The notes below the pieces were generated by a model. That model ran no database searches and was not told the origin of the DNA. It saw only the letters and a program-made list of their open reading frames with translations. This document shows positions 1 through 8,037 of a stretch of DNA of 64,000 bases, piece by piece. Both the position numbers and the translations under genes were made by a program. The stretch is from Salipiger pentaromativorans (GTDB lineage Bacteria > Pseudomonadota > Alphaproteobacteria > Rhodobacterales > Rhodobacteraceae). The stretch's first letter is position 1, and each line of letters opens with the position of its first letter. The stretch spans positions 245,155 to 309,154 of the forward strand of contig NZ_JAMDHK010000005.1 in assembly GCF_024721115.1 (NCBI RefSeq). The letters are read 5' to 3'.

Positions 1-278
1 AGCTTCCGCGCCAGCTTGGCGTCCAGCGACGACAACCCGCCCACATCATGGGTCGTCAGCACCACATCCACCCGCTTGTAGACATTCGTCCATTCCGGGT
101 GGTGGTTCCATTTCTCCGCCCACATGGCAGCGCGGGTCATCCAGGCAAAGGCCTCGATAAAATCGGCGAACACAAAGGTCTTGTGGATCGCGTCCCGGTC
201 CTCGACCATCTCCCAGCCGTTCTGCAAAAGCGGCGCAAGGATCGTCTCCCGGGCCGTCTCGGAAAGCTTTTCCGTCAT
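1..278 (-). CDS. phhB: 4a-hydroxytetrahydrobiopterin dehydratase (partial, cut by window edge)
   Basis: Pterin-4a-carbinolamine dehydratase (PCD/DCoH) dehydrates 4a-hydroxytetrahydrobiopterin during pterin recycling in the cytoplasm. The visible 92 residues carry the family core: an N-terminal helix, the W-x-HHPEW stretch with the paired histidines, and a downstream TTHDVGGLS segment holding the third active-site histidine. The ATG is at 276-278 and overlaps the stop of the upstream acyltransferase gene (ATGA), so the two are probably translationally coupled. The C-terminus runs off the left edge after a D-A-K-L-A-R-K segment, so only a few residues are likely missing. No phenylalanine hydroxylase is visible, so the physiological partner is unknown. 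Confidence 0.9.
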   Translation of the reverse strand, partial: MTEKLSETARETILAPLLQNGWEMVEDRDAIHKTFVFADFIEAFAWMTRAAMWAEKWNHHPEWTNVYKRVDVVLTTHDVGGLSSLDAKLARK

Positions 279-1474
279 TCCTGTTCCTCCCTGTGCTCCT
301 TGCGGAAGGGCCCGTAGGCGGTGAGGATCTCGATATCCTCATCCACTGCGCGGCGCTCTTCCTCGAGATAGCGCTCCACCGCCTCGGCAAAGCCCCGGTC
401 GGCCAGCCAGTGCAGGCTGTGGGTCTGCGTCGGCAGATAGCCCCGCGCCAGCTTGTGCTCCCCCTGCGCGCCGGCCTCGACCCGGTCCAGCCCGTGGCCG
501 ATCGCGAACTCGATGGCCTGATAATAGCAGGCTTCGAAATGCAGGCAGGGGTGATCTTCGACGCAACCCCAGTAGCGGCCGTAAAGCGCCTCGCGCCCCA
601 CGAAATTCAGCGCCCCCGCCACATAGCGCCCGCCGCGCTCGGCCATGACCAGCGCGATGTCGTCGCGCAGCGTGTCATGGGCAATCTCGAAAAACGCGCG
701 GGTGAGATAGGGCGAGCCCCATTTGCGCGAGCCGGTGTCCTGATAGAACCGCCAGAAGGCATCCCAATGTTCGGACCGGATCTCGTCGCCGGTCAGCATC
801 GCGATGGTGCCGCCGAACTCCTGCGCGGTGCGCCGTTCCTTGCGGATGTTCTTGCGCTTGCGCGAGCTGAGGCTGGCAAGGAAGGCATCGAAATCGGCAT
901 AGCCCTCGTTCTGCCAGTGAAACTGCTGGGTGATCCGGCGCAGAAGCCCCATGCGTTCGCCCGCGATGGCCTCGGCTTCGGTGCAGAAGGTGACATGCAG
1001 CGAACTGAGCCCGTTTTCCGCGCCAAACTGCACCGCCCCCTGCACCAGCGCCGACATGCCCGTGGCTTCGTGGCCGGGTTTCGTCAGGAACCGCCGCCCG
1101 GTGGCGGGGGTGAAGGGCACGGCGATTTGCAGCTTGGGGTAATACTGCCCGCCCGCCCGTTCGTAGGCATGCGCCCAGGAATGATCGAAGATATATTCGC
1201 CCTGGCTGTGGCCCTTGGCGTAAAGCGGCGCCACGGCAATGGTCTCGCCGTCCAGCTCGGCGGCGAGATAGCGCGGCTCCCAGCCGGTTCCGGGGCCGAC
1301 CGAGCCCGAGGCTTCCAGTGCATGCAGGAACCGCCAGGTGGTGAACGGGTCGTGCGGGCGCCCGCCGTCGGCGGACTCGGGGCAGGCGCAGGCATCCCAG
1401 TCGCCTGGCGCGATCTGGTCGAGTGAAGTCAGGACGTTGACGGCGATGCTGGCGCCGGGGTCGTGATCGGTCAT
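275..1474 (-). CDS. GNAT-fold N-acyltransferase of the COG3146 family
   Basis: A 399-residue cytoplasmic protein without signal peptide or membrane segments. It resembles the COG3146 (DUF482) group, which has a duplicated GNAT/FemAB-like acyltransferase fold. Conserved-looking stretches include the [19 protein letters not shown] region (about residues 98-116), an RKRKN basic segment near residue 205 and an [14 protein letters not shown] segment near residue 335, which is typical of this family. The substrate is unknown. It overlaps phhB by 4 nt. The start at 1474 gives a full-length family member. The family call rests on remembered sequence features, not a search. Confidence 0.8.
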   Translation of the reverse strand: MTDHDPGASIAVNVLTSLDQIAPGDWDACACPESADGGRPHDPFTTWRFLHALEASGSVGPGTGWEPRYLAAELDGETIAVAPLYAKGHSQGEYIFDHSWAHAYERAGGQYYPKLQIAVPFTPATGRRFLTKPGHEATGMSALVQGAVQFGAENGLSSLHVTFCTEAEAIAGERMGLLRRITQQFHWQNEGYADFDAFLASLSSRKRKNIRKERRTAQEFGGTIAMLTGDEIRSEHWDAFWRFYQDTGSRKWGSPYLTRAFFEIAHDTLRDDIALVMAERGGRYVAGALNFVGREALYGRYWGCVEDHPCLHFEACYYQAIEFAIGHGLDRVEAGAQGEHKLARGYLPTQTHSLHWLADRGFAEAVERYLEEERRAVDEDIEILTAYGPFRKEHREEQE

Positions 1475-1520
1475 GCTCGGGTTCCCTGCCGGACTTTATC
1501 TGGTCCGCGAGGGGCGGGGT

Positions 1521-2276
1521 TCAAGCCGCATAGCCCTCGAAGGTGATGTTCTGCGCGACCTTGCGCGCCTCCGCCTCTTCCGCAGGCGAGCGGATCGTCC
1601 AGCAGAGCACCGGCACCCCCTGCGCCCGAAGCTCCTGCACGCGCGGATTGGAGAGATCGCGCCAGTGATGGCTGATAAAGCTCGCGCCGGTGCGCTCGAA
1701 ATCGAGAATGCCGCGCAGGTGCGCGCGCGCCGTCTCGGGCAGGCCCGGCGTGTCCTCGGGCGTATAGCCGCAGGTGGTGAGCCCGCGCGGGATCCGCGGC
1801 GCGAGTCGCGCCAGCGTCGCCACCGAATGCGGATTGAAGGACATCAGCGCCACCGGCCCGTCATAGCCTGCGAGCGTCTCGGCGGCGGCAGCCTCCAGCG
1901 GGCCCACATCGGGGCCCATGGCGCCGTCCTGATCCTTGACCTCGATGAGCAGCGGCACCCGTCCCGCAACCAGCTCCAGCACCTGCGACAACGTCGGGAT
2001 GCCCGCCGTTCCGTTCAGGAGCGGAATCGCCCCCAGCTCGGCGGCGCTGCGCTCCGTCACCGGCCCGGTCTCGGCGGTCAGCCGGTCCAGCGCATAATCG
2101 TGAAAGACCATCGCCACGCCGTCGGACGAGGGCTGAAGGTCGATCTCGATGCCATAGCCCGCCGCCACCGCGGCGCGGATCGCCTCGGCGGAATTCTCGG
2201 GTCGCCCCGCCGCCTTGTCGTGCAGGGCACGATGCGCGACGGGCCGGTCGAGGAAGGCGGCGGGCAGCGCGGGCAT
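1521..2276 (-). CDS. ugpQ: glycerophosphodiester phosphodiesterase
   Basis: Predicted to hydrolyse glycerophosphodiesters to glycerol-3-phosphate and an alcohol. The 251-residue protein is a single GDPD TIM barrel: HRALHD near residue 15, ENS near 27, the E-I-D-L...D-G...FHD metal and catalytic signature at about 43-60, and L-I-E-V-K-D near 113. No signal peptide is seen, which suggests a cytoplasmic UgpQ-type enzyme. The reading frame stays open upstream, but the ATG at 2274-2276 sits in a TGATG junction with the stop of the RidA gene and gives the normal family N-terminus, so it was chosen. The two genes form a tight pair. Confidence 0.88.
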   Translation of the reverse strand: MPALPAAFLDRPVAHRALHDKAAGRPENSAEAIRAAVAAGYGIEIDLQPSSDGVAMVFHDYALDRLTAETGPVTERSAAELGAIPLLNGTAGIPTLSQVLELVAGRVPLLIEVKDQDGAMGPDVGPLEAAAAETLAGYDGPVALMSFNPHSVATLARLAPRIPRGLTTCGYTPEDTPGLPETARAHLRGILDFERTGASFISHHWRDLSNPRVQELRAQGVPVLCWTIRSPAEEAEARKVAQNITFEGYAA

Positions 2277-2737
2277 CAGGCGAGCTCGAAGATCGCTTCG
2301 ATCTCGACGGCCACGCCCAGCGGCAGCGCGGCGGCCGAAACCGCCGAGCGCGAATGCCGCCCGGCGTCGCCGAGAACGGCGACCAGCAGATCGGAGGCGC
2401 CGTTGATCACCTTGGGCTGGTCGGTGAACTCGGGCGTGGAGTTGACGAAGCCGGTCAGCTTCACCACCCGCTTGAGCTTGGAAAAGTCGCCGCCGCAGGC
2501 CGCGCGCGCCTGTGCCAGCAGGCTGAGCGCACAGGCCGCCGCCGCCTTGGCGCCCGCCTCGACATCGAGATCGGCACCGAGCTTGCCAAGCATGAGCCCG
2601 TCCGGACCTTGGCTGATCTGACCCGAGACAAAGAGCATGTTGCCGCTTTGCACATAGGGCACGTAATTGGCGGCGGGGGCAGGCGCGTCGGGCAGGGTCA
2701 GGCCCAGCTCGGCCAGGCGGGCGTCGATGTCGGTCAT
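2276..2737 (-). CDS. RidA family protein
   Basis: A 153-residue member of the YjgF/YER057c/UK114 (RidA) superfamily, whose characterised members hydrolyse reactive enamine/imine intermediates released by PLP enzymes. The N-terminal N-Y-V-P-Y-V-Q-S-G-N-M-L-F-V-S-G-Q segment and the central F-S-K-L-K-R-V-V-K-L-T-G-F-V-N motif are visible. It is longer than canonical RidA (about 130 aa), like the paralogous Rid4-7 groups. The arginine that canonical RidA carries in its late C-terminal R-A/V-x-V-x-V motif is replaced here by an L-P-L-G-V-A-V-E-I-E segment, so imine deaminase activity should not be assumed. It shares a TGATG junction with the glycerophosphodiesterase gene. Confidence 0.85.
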   Translation of the reverse strand: MTDIDARLAELGLTLPDAPAPAANYVPYVQSGNMLFVSGQISQGPDGLMLGKLGADLDVEAGAKAAAACALSLLAQARAACGGDFSKLKRVVKLTGFVNSTPEFTDQPKVINGASDLLVAVLGDAGRHSRSAVSAAALPLGVAVEIEAIFELA

Positions 2738-2813
2738 GGAATCCTCCGGCTGATTTCGGCGCGACGCTAACCGCCCCGCAGCGCAATGGAAATAGCCGGA
2801 GGACCGGAAAGGC

Positions 2814-4121
2814 TCAGCTTTCGCGGAACGCCTTCGAGAAGTAATCGGTGAAGGGTTTCACCAGATAGGCCAGCGGCGTGCGGTCGGCGGTGCGCAGAAA
2901 CGCCTCGACCGGCATGCCGGGGATGAGGGTGGTGTCCTCGGGCAGCTTGGCCATCTCGCCCTCGCTCAGCACAATCTCGGCGCGGTAATAGCTGATCGAG
3001 GTGTTCTCGTCGGTGAACGCATCGGCCGAAATCTTGGTGACGGTGCCGAAGAGTTCCGGCGTGGTGCGCTGATCGAGCGCGGCGAAGCGCAGCGAGACCT
3101 GCTGGCCGATATGGGTCTGGTCGATATGGATCGGCTCGACCTGCACCGAGATCACCAGCGGGCGGTCCTGCGGAATGAGATAGAGCACCGGCTCGGCGGC
3201 GCGGATCACCGAACGCGGGGTGAAGACGGTCAGCCCGTAGACGACCCCCGAAACCGGCGCGGTGATCTCCATCCGCTTGAGCTGCTCGCGCAGCGCCTGG
3301 CGCTGCTCGGCCAGCTCGCGGGAGCGGAACTGCATGTCGCGCAACGTGGTGATCGCCTCTTCGCGGCGCGCGGTCGCGAGCTTCAGGATCTCGATGTCGA
3401 TCTCGGTGATCTGGCCTTCGGCCTGCGCCTTCTGCGCAATCAGTTCGCCCCGTTCGCCCGACAGCCGCGCCTCTTCGCGCTGCAATGCCAGCACGCGGCT
3501 GGCCTGCGCCAGCCCCCGGTCGAACAGCGTTTGCTGATCGGTCAGCTCCTTTTCGATGAGCGCAAGCTGGCTGCCCAGCGCCTCGGTCTGCGCCTCGATG
3601 CCGACAACCTGATTGCCGATCTGCTCGCTGCGCTTGCCCAGTTGCTCGACCTCGCGCGCGACGGATTCGAGCCGGGCGAAGAACAGGTTGCGCTGGCCAT
3701 CCACCAGTTCGGAAATCTCGCCATCGGCACTGGCCATCTGAAGCAGTTCTTCGGGGAAGACGATCTCGTCCTTGTTGTCGCGCTCGGCCTCGAGCCGCGC
3801 CCGGCGCGCGAGCAGTTCGAAATACTGCCCCTCGACGATGGTCAGTTCGGATTGCAGCAGCGTCGGGTCGAGGCGGATCAGCACATCGCCCTTCTCCACC
3901 ACATCGCCCTCATCGACGAGGATTTCGGAGACCGTCCCGCCATCGGCATGCTGCACGACCTGGCGGTTCTGATCCACCTGGATCCGTCCTCCGGCGATGA
4001 TCGCGCCGGAAATCTCGGTGGTTGCCGCCCAGGTGCCGAAGCCGGCGACCAGAATCAGCAATGCGATCAGACCGAACATCATCGGCCTGCGCAGCGGAAA
4101 ATCCTTGTCGGTCTCGCTCAT
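2814..4121 (-). CDS. HlyD/PrtE-type membrane fusion protein of a type I secretion system
   Basis: Periplasmic adaptor linking an inner-membrane ABC exporter to a TolC-like channel. The 435-residue protein has one N-terminal transmembrane helix (about residues 14-33), a biotinyl-lipoyl-like half-motif near 50-85 (GGTVSEILVDEGDVVEKGDVL), a long heptad-rich coiled coil (about 90-300) and a C-terminal beta-barrel region (PVSGVVYGL near 300). The ATG at 4119-4121 overlaps the stop of the ABC gene (ATGA) and places the membrane helix correctly, so it was preferred to upstream possibilities. No outer-membrane channel or RTX substrate gene lies beside it. Confidence 0.9.
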   Translation of the reverse strand: MSETDKDFPLRRPMMFGLIALLILVAGFGTWAATTEISGAIIAGGRIQVDQNRQVVQHADGGTVSEILVDEGDVVEKGDVLIRLDPTLLQSELTIVEGQYFELLARRARLEAERDNKDEIVFPEELLQMASADGEISELVDGQRNLFFARLESVAREVEQLGKRSEQIGNQVVGIEAQTEALGSQLALIEKELTDQQTLFDRGLAQASRVLALQREEARLSGERGELIAQKAQAEGQITEIDIEILKLATARREEAITTLRDMQFRSRELAEQRQALREQLKRMEITAPVSGVVYGLTVFTPRSVIRAAEPVLYLIPQDRPLVISVQVEPIHIDQTHIGQQVSLRFAALDQRTTPELFGTVTKISADAFTDENTSISYYRAEIVLSEGEMAKLPEDTTLIPGMPVEAFLRTADRTPLAYLVKPFTDYFSKAFRES

Positions 4122-5848
4122 CTTACCCCTCCCGGCCCGGCGTTCTGCACGATCTGTTCGTGGTTCTTGACCATGGAACGCAGCACCTCGTCCTTGGGGC
4201 CAAAGGCCGCGCGGGCGCCGTGTTCCAGCATCATCAGCACGTCGCATTCGCGGATCGCGGCGGGGCGGTGCGCCATGATGATCACCGCCTTGCCCTGCTC
4301 CTTCATCCGGCGGATCGCCTGATTCACCGCCTCGGAGCCCTCATTGTCGAGATTCGAGTTCGGCTCGTCCAGCACCAGAATGACCGGATCGCCGTACATC
4401 GCACGCGCCAGCCCGATCCGCTGCACCTGCCCGCCCGACAGCCGCCCCCCCGCCGAAGACACCCGCGTGTCGTAGCCGTTGGGCAGCTTGAGGATCATCT
4501 CATGCGCGTCGGCCTTTTTCGCCGCCTCGACGATCTGTTCAGGGTCGGGGGTTTGCGACAGCCGCGCGATGTTCTCGGCGATGGTGCCGTCGAACAGCGC
4601 GACCCGCTGCGGCAGATAGCCGATATGCTGGCCCAGCGTCTGACCGTATTGTTCGAGAGAGGCGCCATCGAGACGGATCTTGCCGCCCGCCGGGCGCCAG
4701 ACCCCGGTCAGCGCGCGCGCCAACGTCGACTTCCCGGCGCCGGAGGATCCGATCACCCCCATCGCCTGCCCTGGCAACAGGGTGAAGCTGACCAGCCGCA
4801 GCGCCGCCTGATGTTCGCCCGGCGGCACGACCGTCAGCTGCGTGACCTCGAGATTGGCCTTCGGCTTGGGCAGCGGCAGGCGGGCCTCCTCGGGCGGCAC
4901 CTCGTTCAGAAGCTGGGCGAGGCTGTCCCAGCCCTTGCGCGCGCGGGTCACCATCGGCCACTGGCCGATCGCCATCTCGATCGGGGCGAGCGCACGGCCC
5001 ATCAGGATCGAGCCGGCGATCATTGCGCCCGCGGTCAGTTCGCCCTGTAGCACCAGATAGGCGCCCAGACCCAGCATCGCCGATTGCAGGAACAGGCGGA
5101 ATGTCTTGGTGACCACCGAGAAGGTACCGACGATGTCGGTGGTGCCGATCTGCCCCTTCAGCGACTCGGCCCGTGCCTTGTGCCAGCGCTTGAACGCGGC
5201 CTCGCGCATGCCGAGCGACTGCACCATCTCGGCCTCGTTGCGGATCTGTTCCGAGGTATGTTCGGCCCGCAGCAACGCGCGGTTCGATTTCAGCGTCGGG
5301 TTGCGGCTGAGAAGCTGGTTGAAGCCGGTGATCACCACCAGCACCAGCCCGCCGGCGATGGCGAGATAGCCAAGCCAGGGATGGAAGATGAAGATCCCGG
5401 CGATGAAGAACGGCGTCCAGGGAATGTCGAACATCGACATCAGCACCGGCGAAGACATCAGCCGCTGCACCGATTCGAGATCTTTCAGGCCGGTCGCGGC
5501 CAGTTCGTCGGGCTGCACGGCGGCCCGGCGCATCACCGCGTCGAACACCCGCAGATCCATCGCCGCCTGGAACCGCGCGGCGACCCGCGCCATGACCCGG
5601 CTGCGGGCATAGTCGAGGATGCCCATCATCCCGTAGAGGAACACCACAAGCACCGAGAGCGCGATCAGCGTCGCCTCGGACCGCGACCCCAGCACCCGGT
5701 CATAGACCTGAAGCATGTAAAGCGGGCCGGTCAGCATCAGCATGTTCACGAAGAAGCTGAAGATTGCCACGAACCAGTAATACGGGCGGCTTTGTTTACG
5801 GGCGGCCACCAGTTCGTCGCGGCCGGCATCCTTGGATCTTTGTTGCAT
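4118..5848 (-). CDS. type I secretion ABC transporter, fused permease/ATPase (PrtD family)
   Basis: Inner-membrane exporter predicted to drive one-step secretion of an unidentified, probably RTX-type, protein. The 576 residues contain an N-terminal membrane domain with helices at about 22-45, 58-80, 140-180 and 255-290, then the ATPase domain: Walker A GSSGAGKS at 367-374, signature LSGGQ at about 470-474 and Walker B LVLDEP at about 491-496. There is no N-terminal peptidase C39 domain, which matches PrtD rather than bacteriocin exporters. It is the first gene of a two-gene operon with the HlyD adaptor. The 171-bp region upstream is shared with divergent mlaA and holds an inverted repeat. Confidence 0.9.
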   Translation of the reverse strand: MQQRSKDAGRDELVAARKQSRPYYWFVAIFSFFVNMLMLTGPLYMLQVYDRVLGSRSEATLIALSVLVVFLYGMMGILDYARSRVMARVAARFQAAMDLRVFDAVMRRAAVQPDELAATGLKDLESVQRLMSSPVLMSMFDIPWTPFFIAGIFIFHPWLGYLAIAGGLVLVVITGFNQLLSRNPTLKSNRALLRAEHTSEQIRNEAEMVQSLGMREAAFKRWHKARAESLKGQIGTTDIVGTFSVVTKTFRLFLQSAMLGLGAYLVLQGELTAGAMIAGSILMGRALAPIEMAIGQWPMVTRARKGWDSLAQLLNEVPPEEARLPLPKPKANLEVTQLTVVPPGEHQAALRLVSFTLLPGQAMGVIGSSGAGKSTLARALTGVWRPAGGKIRLDGASLEQYGQTLGQHIGYLPQRVALFDGTIAENIARLSQTPDPEQIVEAAKKADAHEMILKLPNGYDTRVSSAGGRLSGGQVQRIGLARAMYGDPVILVLDEPNSNLDNEGSEAVNQAIRRMKEQGKAVIIMAHRPAAIRECDVLMMLEHGARAAFGPKDEVLRSMVKNHEQIVQNAGPGGVR

Positions 5849-5880
5849 GAGCGCGTCGGCTCTCCGTTGCTATCTCGTAG

Positions 5881-5899
5881 GCCTGTATCATGCACAGGC
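5881..5899. promoter_or_regulatory. inverted repeat in the exporter/mlaA divergent promoter region
   Basis: GCCTGT-N7-ACAGGC, perfect 6-bp arms, 33 bp upstream of the exporter start codon and about 120 bp upstream of mlaA. The symmetry and position fit an operator for the type I secretion genes. No binding protein can be named from the sequence. Confidence 0.35.
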
Positions 5900-6019
5900 A
5901 ATCGTTTAACTATCGTTCTGTCGCCAAAGTGTCACAGCGCGGCGGAATGCCCTTGGGTTGCTTGGGGGCGGGTTAGTCTGCGAATATGCGTCTTTGTATA
6001 GCAATAACGGGAATTTCCA

Positions 6020-6799
6020 ATGCCATTTGCCAAGAGGGTGAGCCGAGTTTCGGGGATCAGGACGATCTTGGTGTTGATGGCCGGTCTTGCGGTCTCGGCC
6101 TGCGCCGTGCCCGGGCCGGGTGAGGCGCCCGACGGGATCTACGATCCGAACGAAGGCGCAAACCGCCGCGTTCATGCCTTCAACAAGCGGATCGACAGCG
6201 CGCTTTCCGGCGGCGAGGGGCCCGGGCTGGCCGCCTCTGTCCCCGAACCGCTGGCCGAAGGGGTCGCCAATTTCGCCGATACCGTATCGCTGCCGCAAAC
6301 CGTGATGAACCAGATCCTGCAGGCGCGCCTCGGCCGCGCCGCGCGCAACACGCTGCGATTCTCGGTGAATGCCACGGTCGGCATCGCCGGGCTGTTCGAC
6401 GTGGCCTCGCAGATCGGCCTGCCGGAAGACGAGAGCGATTTCGGCGAAACGCTTTATGTCTGGGGGCTTCCCGAGGGGGCCTATATCGAACTGCCGGTGC
6501 TGGGGCCCGCGACCGAGCGCGACGCGGTCGGCAAGGTCGTCGATCTCTTCACCGATCCGGTCAGCTATCTCGTGCCCACCCCCGACCGCTACTACGCCAC
6601 CGGCGCAAAGCTCGCCGACAAGGCGCTGAGCCGCGCGCGATACGGCGAGACGGTGGATTCGGTCCTGTATGACAGCGCCGACAGCTACGCCCAGCTTCGG
6701 ATGATCTATCTCCAGAAGCGCCGCTTCGAGCTGGGAGATGAAAGCGCGGGGGAAGAGGACTATATCGACCCCGAAGCATTGGATACGGAGGGTTTCTGA
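6020..6799 (+). CDS. mlaA: MlaA (VacJ) outer-membrane lipoprotein
   Basis: MlaA removes misplaced phospholipids from the outer leaflet of the outer membrane and hands them to the periplasmic carrier MlaC. The 259-residue protein has a lipoprotein signal with lipobox LAVSAC (Cys28), followed by the VacJ pattern: the D-P-x-E-x-x-N-R-x-x-x-x-F-N region (about 41-55), N-x-x-R-F-x-x-N-x-x-x-G-x-x-G-x-F-D (about 112-132) and an E-x-D-F-G-E-T-L motif near 144. Its stop codon directly abuts the start of mlaC. The inner-membrane components MlaFEDB are not in the window. Confidence 0.93.
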   Translation: MPFAKRVSRVSGIRTILVLMAGLAVSACAVPGPGEAPDGIYDPNEGANRRVHAFNKRIDSALSGGEGPGLAASVPEPLAEGVANFADTVSLPQTVMNQILQARLGRAARNTLRFSVNATVGIAGLFDVASQIGLPEDESDFGETLYVWGLPEGAYIELPVLGPATERDAVGKVVDLFTDPVSYLVPTPDRYYATGAKLADKALSRARYGETVDSVLYDSADSYAQLRMIYLQKRRFELGDESAGEEDYIDPEALDTEGF

Positions 6800-7402
6800 A
6801 TGGCACGGCACGTCCTTTCCCGGCGCGGTCTTCTCGGGTCTCTGGCGATGGCGGGGTTGATCTCGGCGCTGCCCGCAGCGGTCTTCGCGGCCACCTCGGC
6901 GCAGGCCCAGACGCTGGTGGACAAGCTGGTGGGCGAGATCAACCGGGTGATCGATTCCGGCAAATCGGAATCCGCGATGCTCGGCGACTTCAAGCGCATC
7001 TTCGAAAGCTACGGCGACATGCCCTATATCGCCGCCTATGCGCTGGGGGCCGATGGCCGCAGCGCCAGCCCGGCCCAGAAAAAGGCGTTCTCGGCGGCGT
7101 TCTCGGGCTATATCTCGCGCAAATACGGCAAGCGGTTCCGCGAATTCGTCGGCGGGCGGCTGGAGGTGAACGGCGCCAAGAAGGTCAAGAACGCCTATCA
7201 GGTCTCGACCACCGCCTATCTGCGCGGCGAGGCGCCCTTCGAGGTCACGTTCTTTGTCGGCGAGAAATCCGGCCGTTTCTACAACATGTATATCGAGGGC
7301 GTGAACATGCTGCTGACCGAGCGCACCGAGATCGGCGCGATGCTCGACAAGCGGCGCGGCGATCTCAACGCGATGATCGAGGATCTAAAGCGCGCCGGCT
7401 GA
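6800..7402 (+). CDS. mlaC: MlaC-type phospholipid-binding periplasmic protein
   Basis: Periplasmic carrier (MlaC/Ttg2D family) predicted to shuttle phospholipids between MlaA and the inner-membrane Mla complex. The 200-residue protein starts with an export signal containing a twin Arg (residues 9-10, S-R-R-G-L-L) and a hydrophobic core to about residue 36. This is followed by the family's helical N-half and a mixed C-half with F-x-x-x-F-x-x-Y-I-S-x-K-Y-G-K-R. The ATG immediately follows the mlaA stop with no gap, so the pair is one transcription unit. A strong hairpin follows the gene. Confidence 0.9.
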   Translation: MARHVLSRRGLLGSLAMAGLISALPAAVFAATSAQAQTLVDKLVGEINRVIDSGKSESAMLGDFKRIFESYGDMPYIAAYALGADGRSASPAQKKAFSAAFSGYISRKYGKRFREFVGGRLEVNGAKKVKNAYQVSTTAYLRGEAPFEVTFFVGEKSGRFYNMYIEGVNMLLTERTEIGAMLDKRRGDLNAMIEDLKRAG

Positions 7403-7409
7403 CAGCCGC

Positions 7410-7436
7410 GCGCGGACCCCGCAACGGGGCCCGCGC
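7410..7436. terminator. bidirectional terminator-like hairpin between mlaC and the peroxiredoxin gene
   Basis: GCGCGG-a-CCCCG, loop CAA, CGGGG-c-CCGCGC: 11 paired bases with one mismatch, lying between convergent genes. There is no U-tract on either strand, so the assignment rests on stem strength and position. Confidence 0.5.
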
Positions 7437-7457
7437 CGGCCATATCGCCGGGCGCGC

Positions 7458-7943
7458 TCACATTGCCGCGAGCAGAGCCTCGCCCGCGGAGGTTTCGCAG
7501 CCGCGGGTCTGCTCGGGCAGGAACCGGGTCACGGTGCCGTCCTCGACCAGCATCGCATAGCGCTTGGACCGCGAGAAAAAGCCGATCGCCGGCACGGTGA
7601 GTTCCATCCCGATGGCCTTGGAAAAGGCGGAATCCGCATCGCAGAGCATCGTCAGCCCCGCCTCGTCGGCACCGGTCACCTCGGCGAAGGCCTTCATCAC
7701 GAAAGGATCGTTCACCGCGATGCAGATGATCTCCTCGACACCCTTCTCGGCCAGCGCATCCTTGGTGCGGATGAAACTCGGCACATGTTCGACCTGACAG
7801 GTGCCGGAAAAGGCACCCGGGATGCCAAAGATCACCACCTTGCGCCCCTTGAGACGGTCGCTCAGCGTCACCGTCTCCACGCCCTCGGCGCCCATCCTGC
7901 TCAGCGTGGCTTCTGGCAGCGTATCTCCTGCGGAAATTGACAT
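7458..7943 (-). CDS. peroxiredoxin of the Prx5 family
   Basis: Thiol peroxidase predicted to reduce hydroperoxides, probably with glutathione or glutaredoxin as reductant. The 161-residue protein has the Prx5 signature I-P-G-A-F-S-G-T-C with peroxidatic Cys49, the following H-V-P-S-F segment, and a second cysteine in L-C-D-A-D (about residue 99). A further cysteine near the C-terminus (T-R-G-C-E-T) could act in resolution. An in-frame ATG exists 36 nt upstream, but the ATG at 7941-7943 gives the usual short family N-terminus. It is divergent from the flavoprotein gene at 8038. Confidence 0.88.
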   Translation of the reverse strand: MSISAGDTLPEATLSRMGAEGVETVTLSDRLKGRKVVIFGIPGAFSGTCQVEHVPSFIRTKDALAEKGVEEIICIAVNDPFVMKAFAEVTGADEAGLTMLCDADSAFSKAIGMELTVPAIGFFSRSKRYAMLVEDGTVTRFLPEQTRGCETSAGEALLAAM

Positions 7944-8037
7944 GTGCGGGTGTCTCCCTGATTTGCGTTTCCCGTTCACCGGGATATAGGCTGCGCCCGA
8001 TCAAGGCCAACTCGGAAATTCGGAAGGACAGGCGCAG

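Noticed and set aside
3111-4322. Long open frame on the plus strand opposite the HlyD gene
   Set aside because: It mirrors the codon bias of the real minus-strand gene and its product shows no family motifs. Similar antisense frames over xoxF, flhA and the kinase genes were also dropped.
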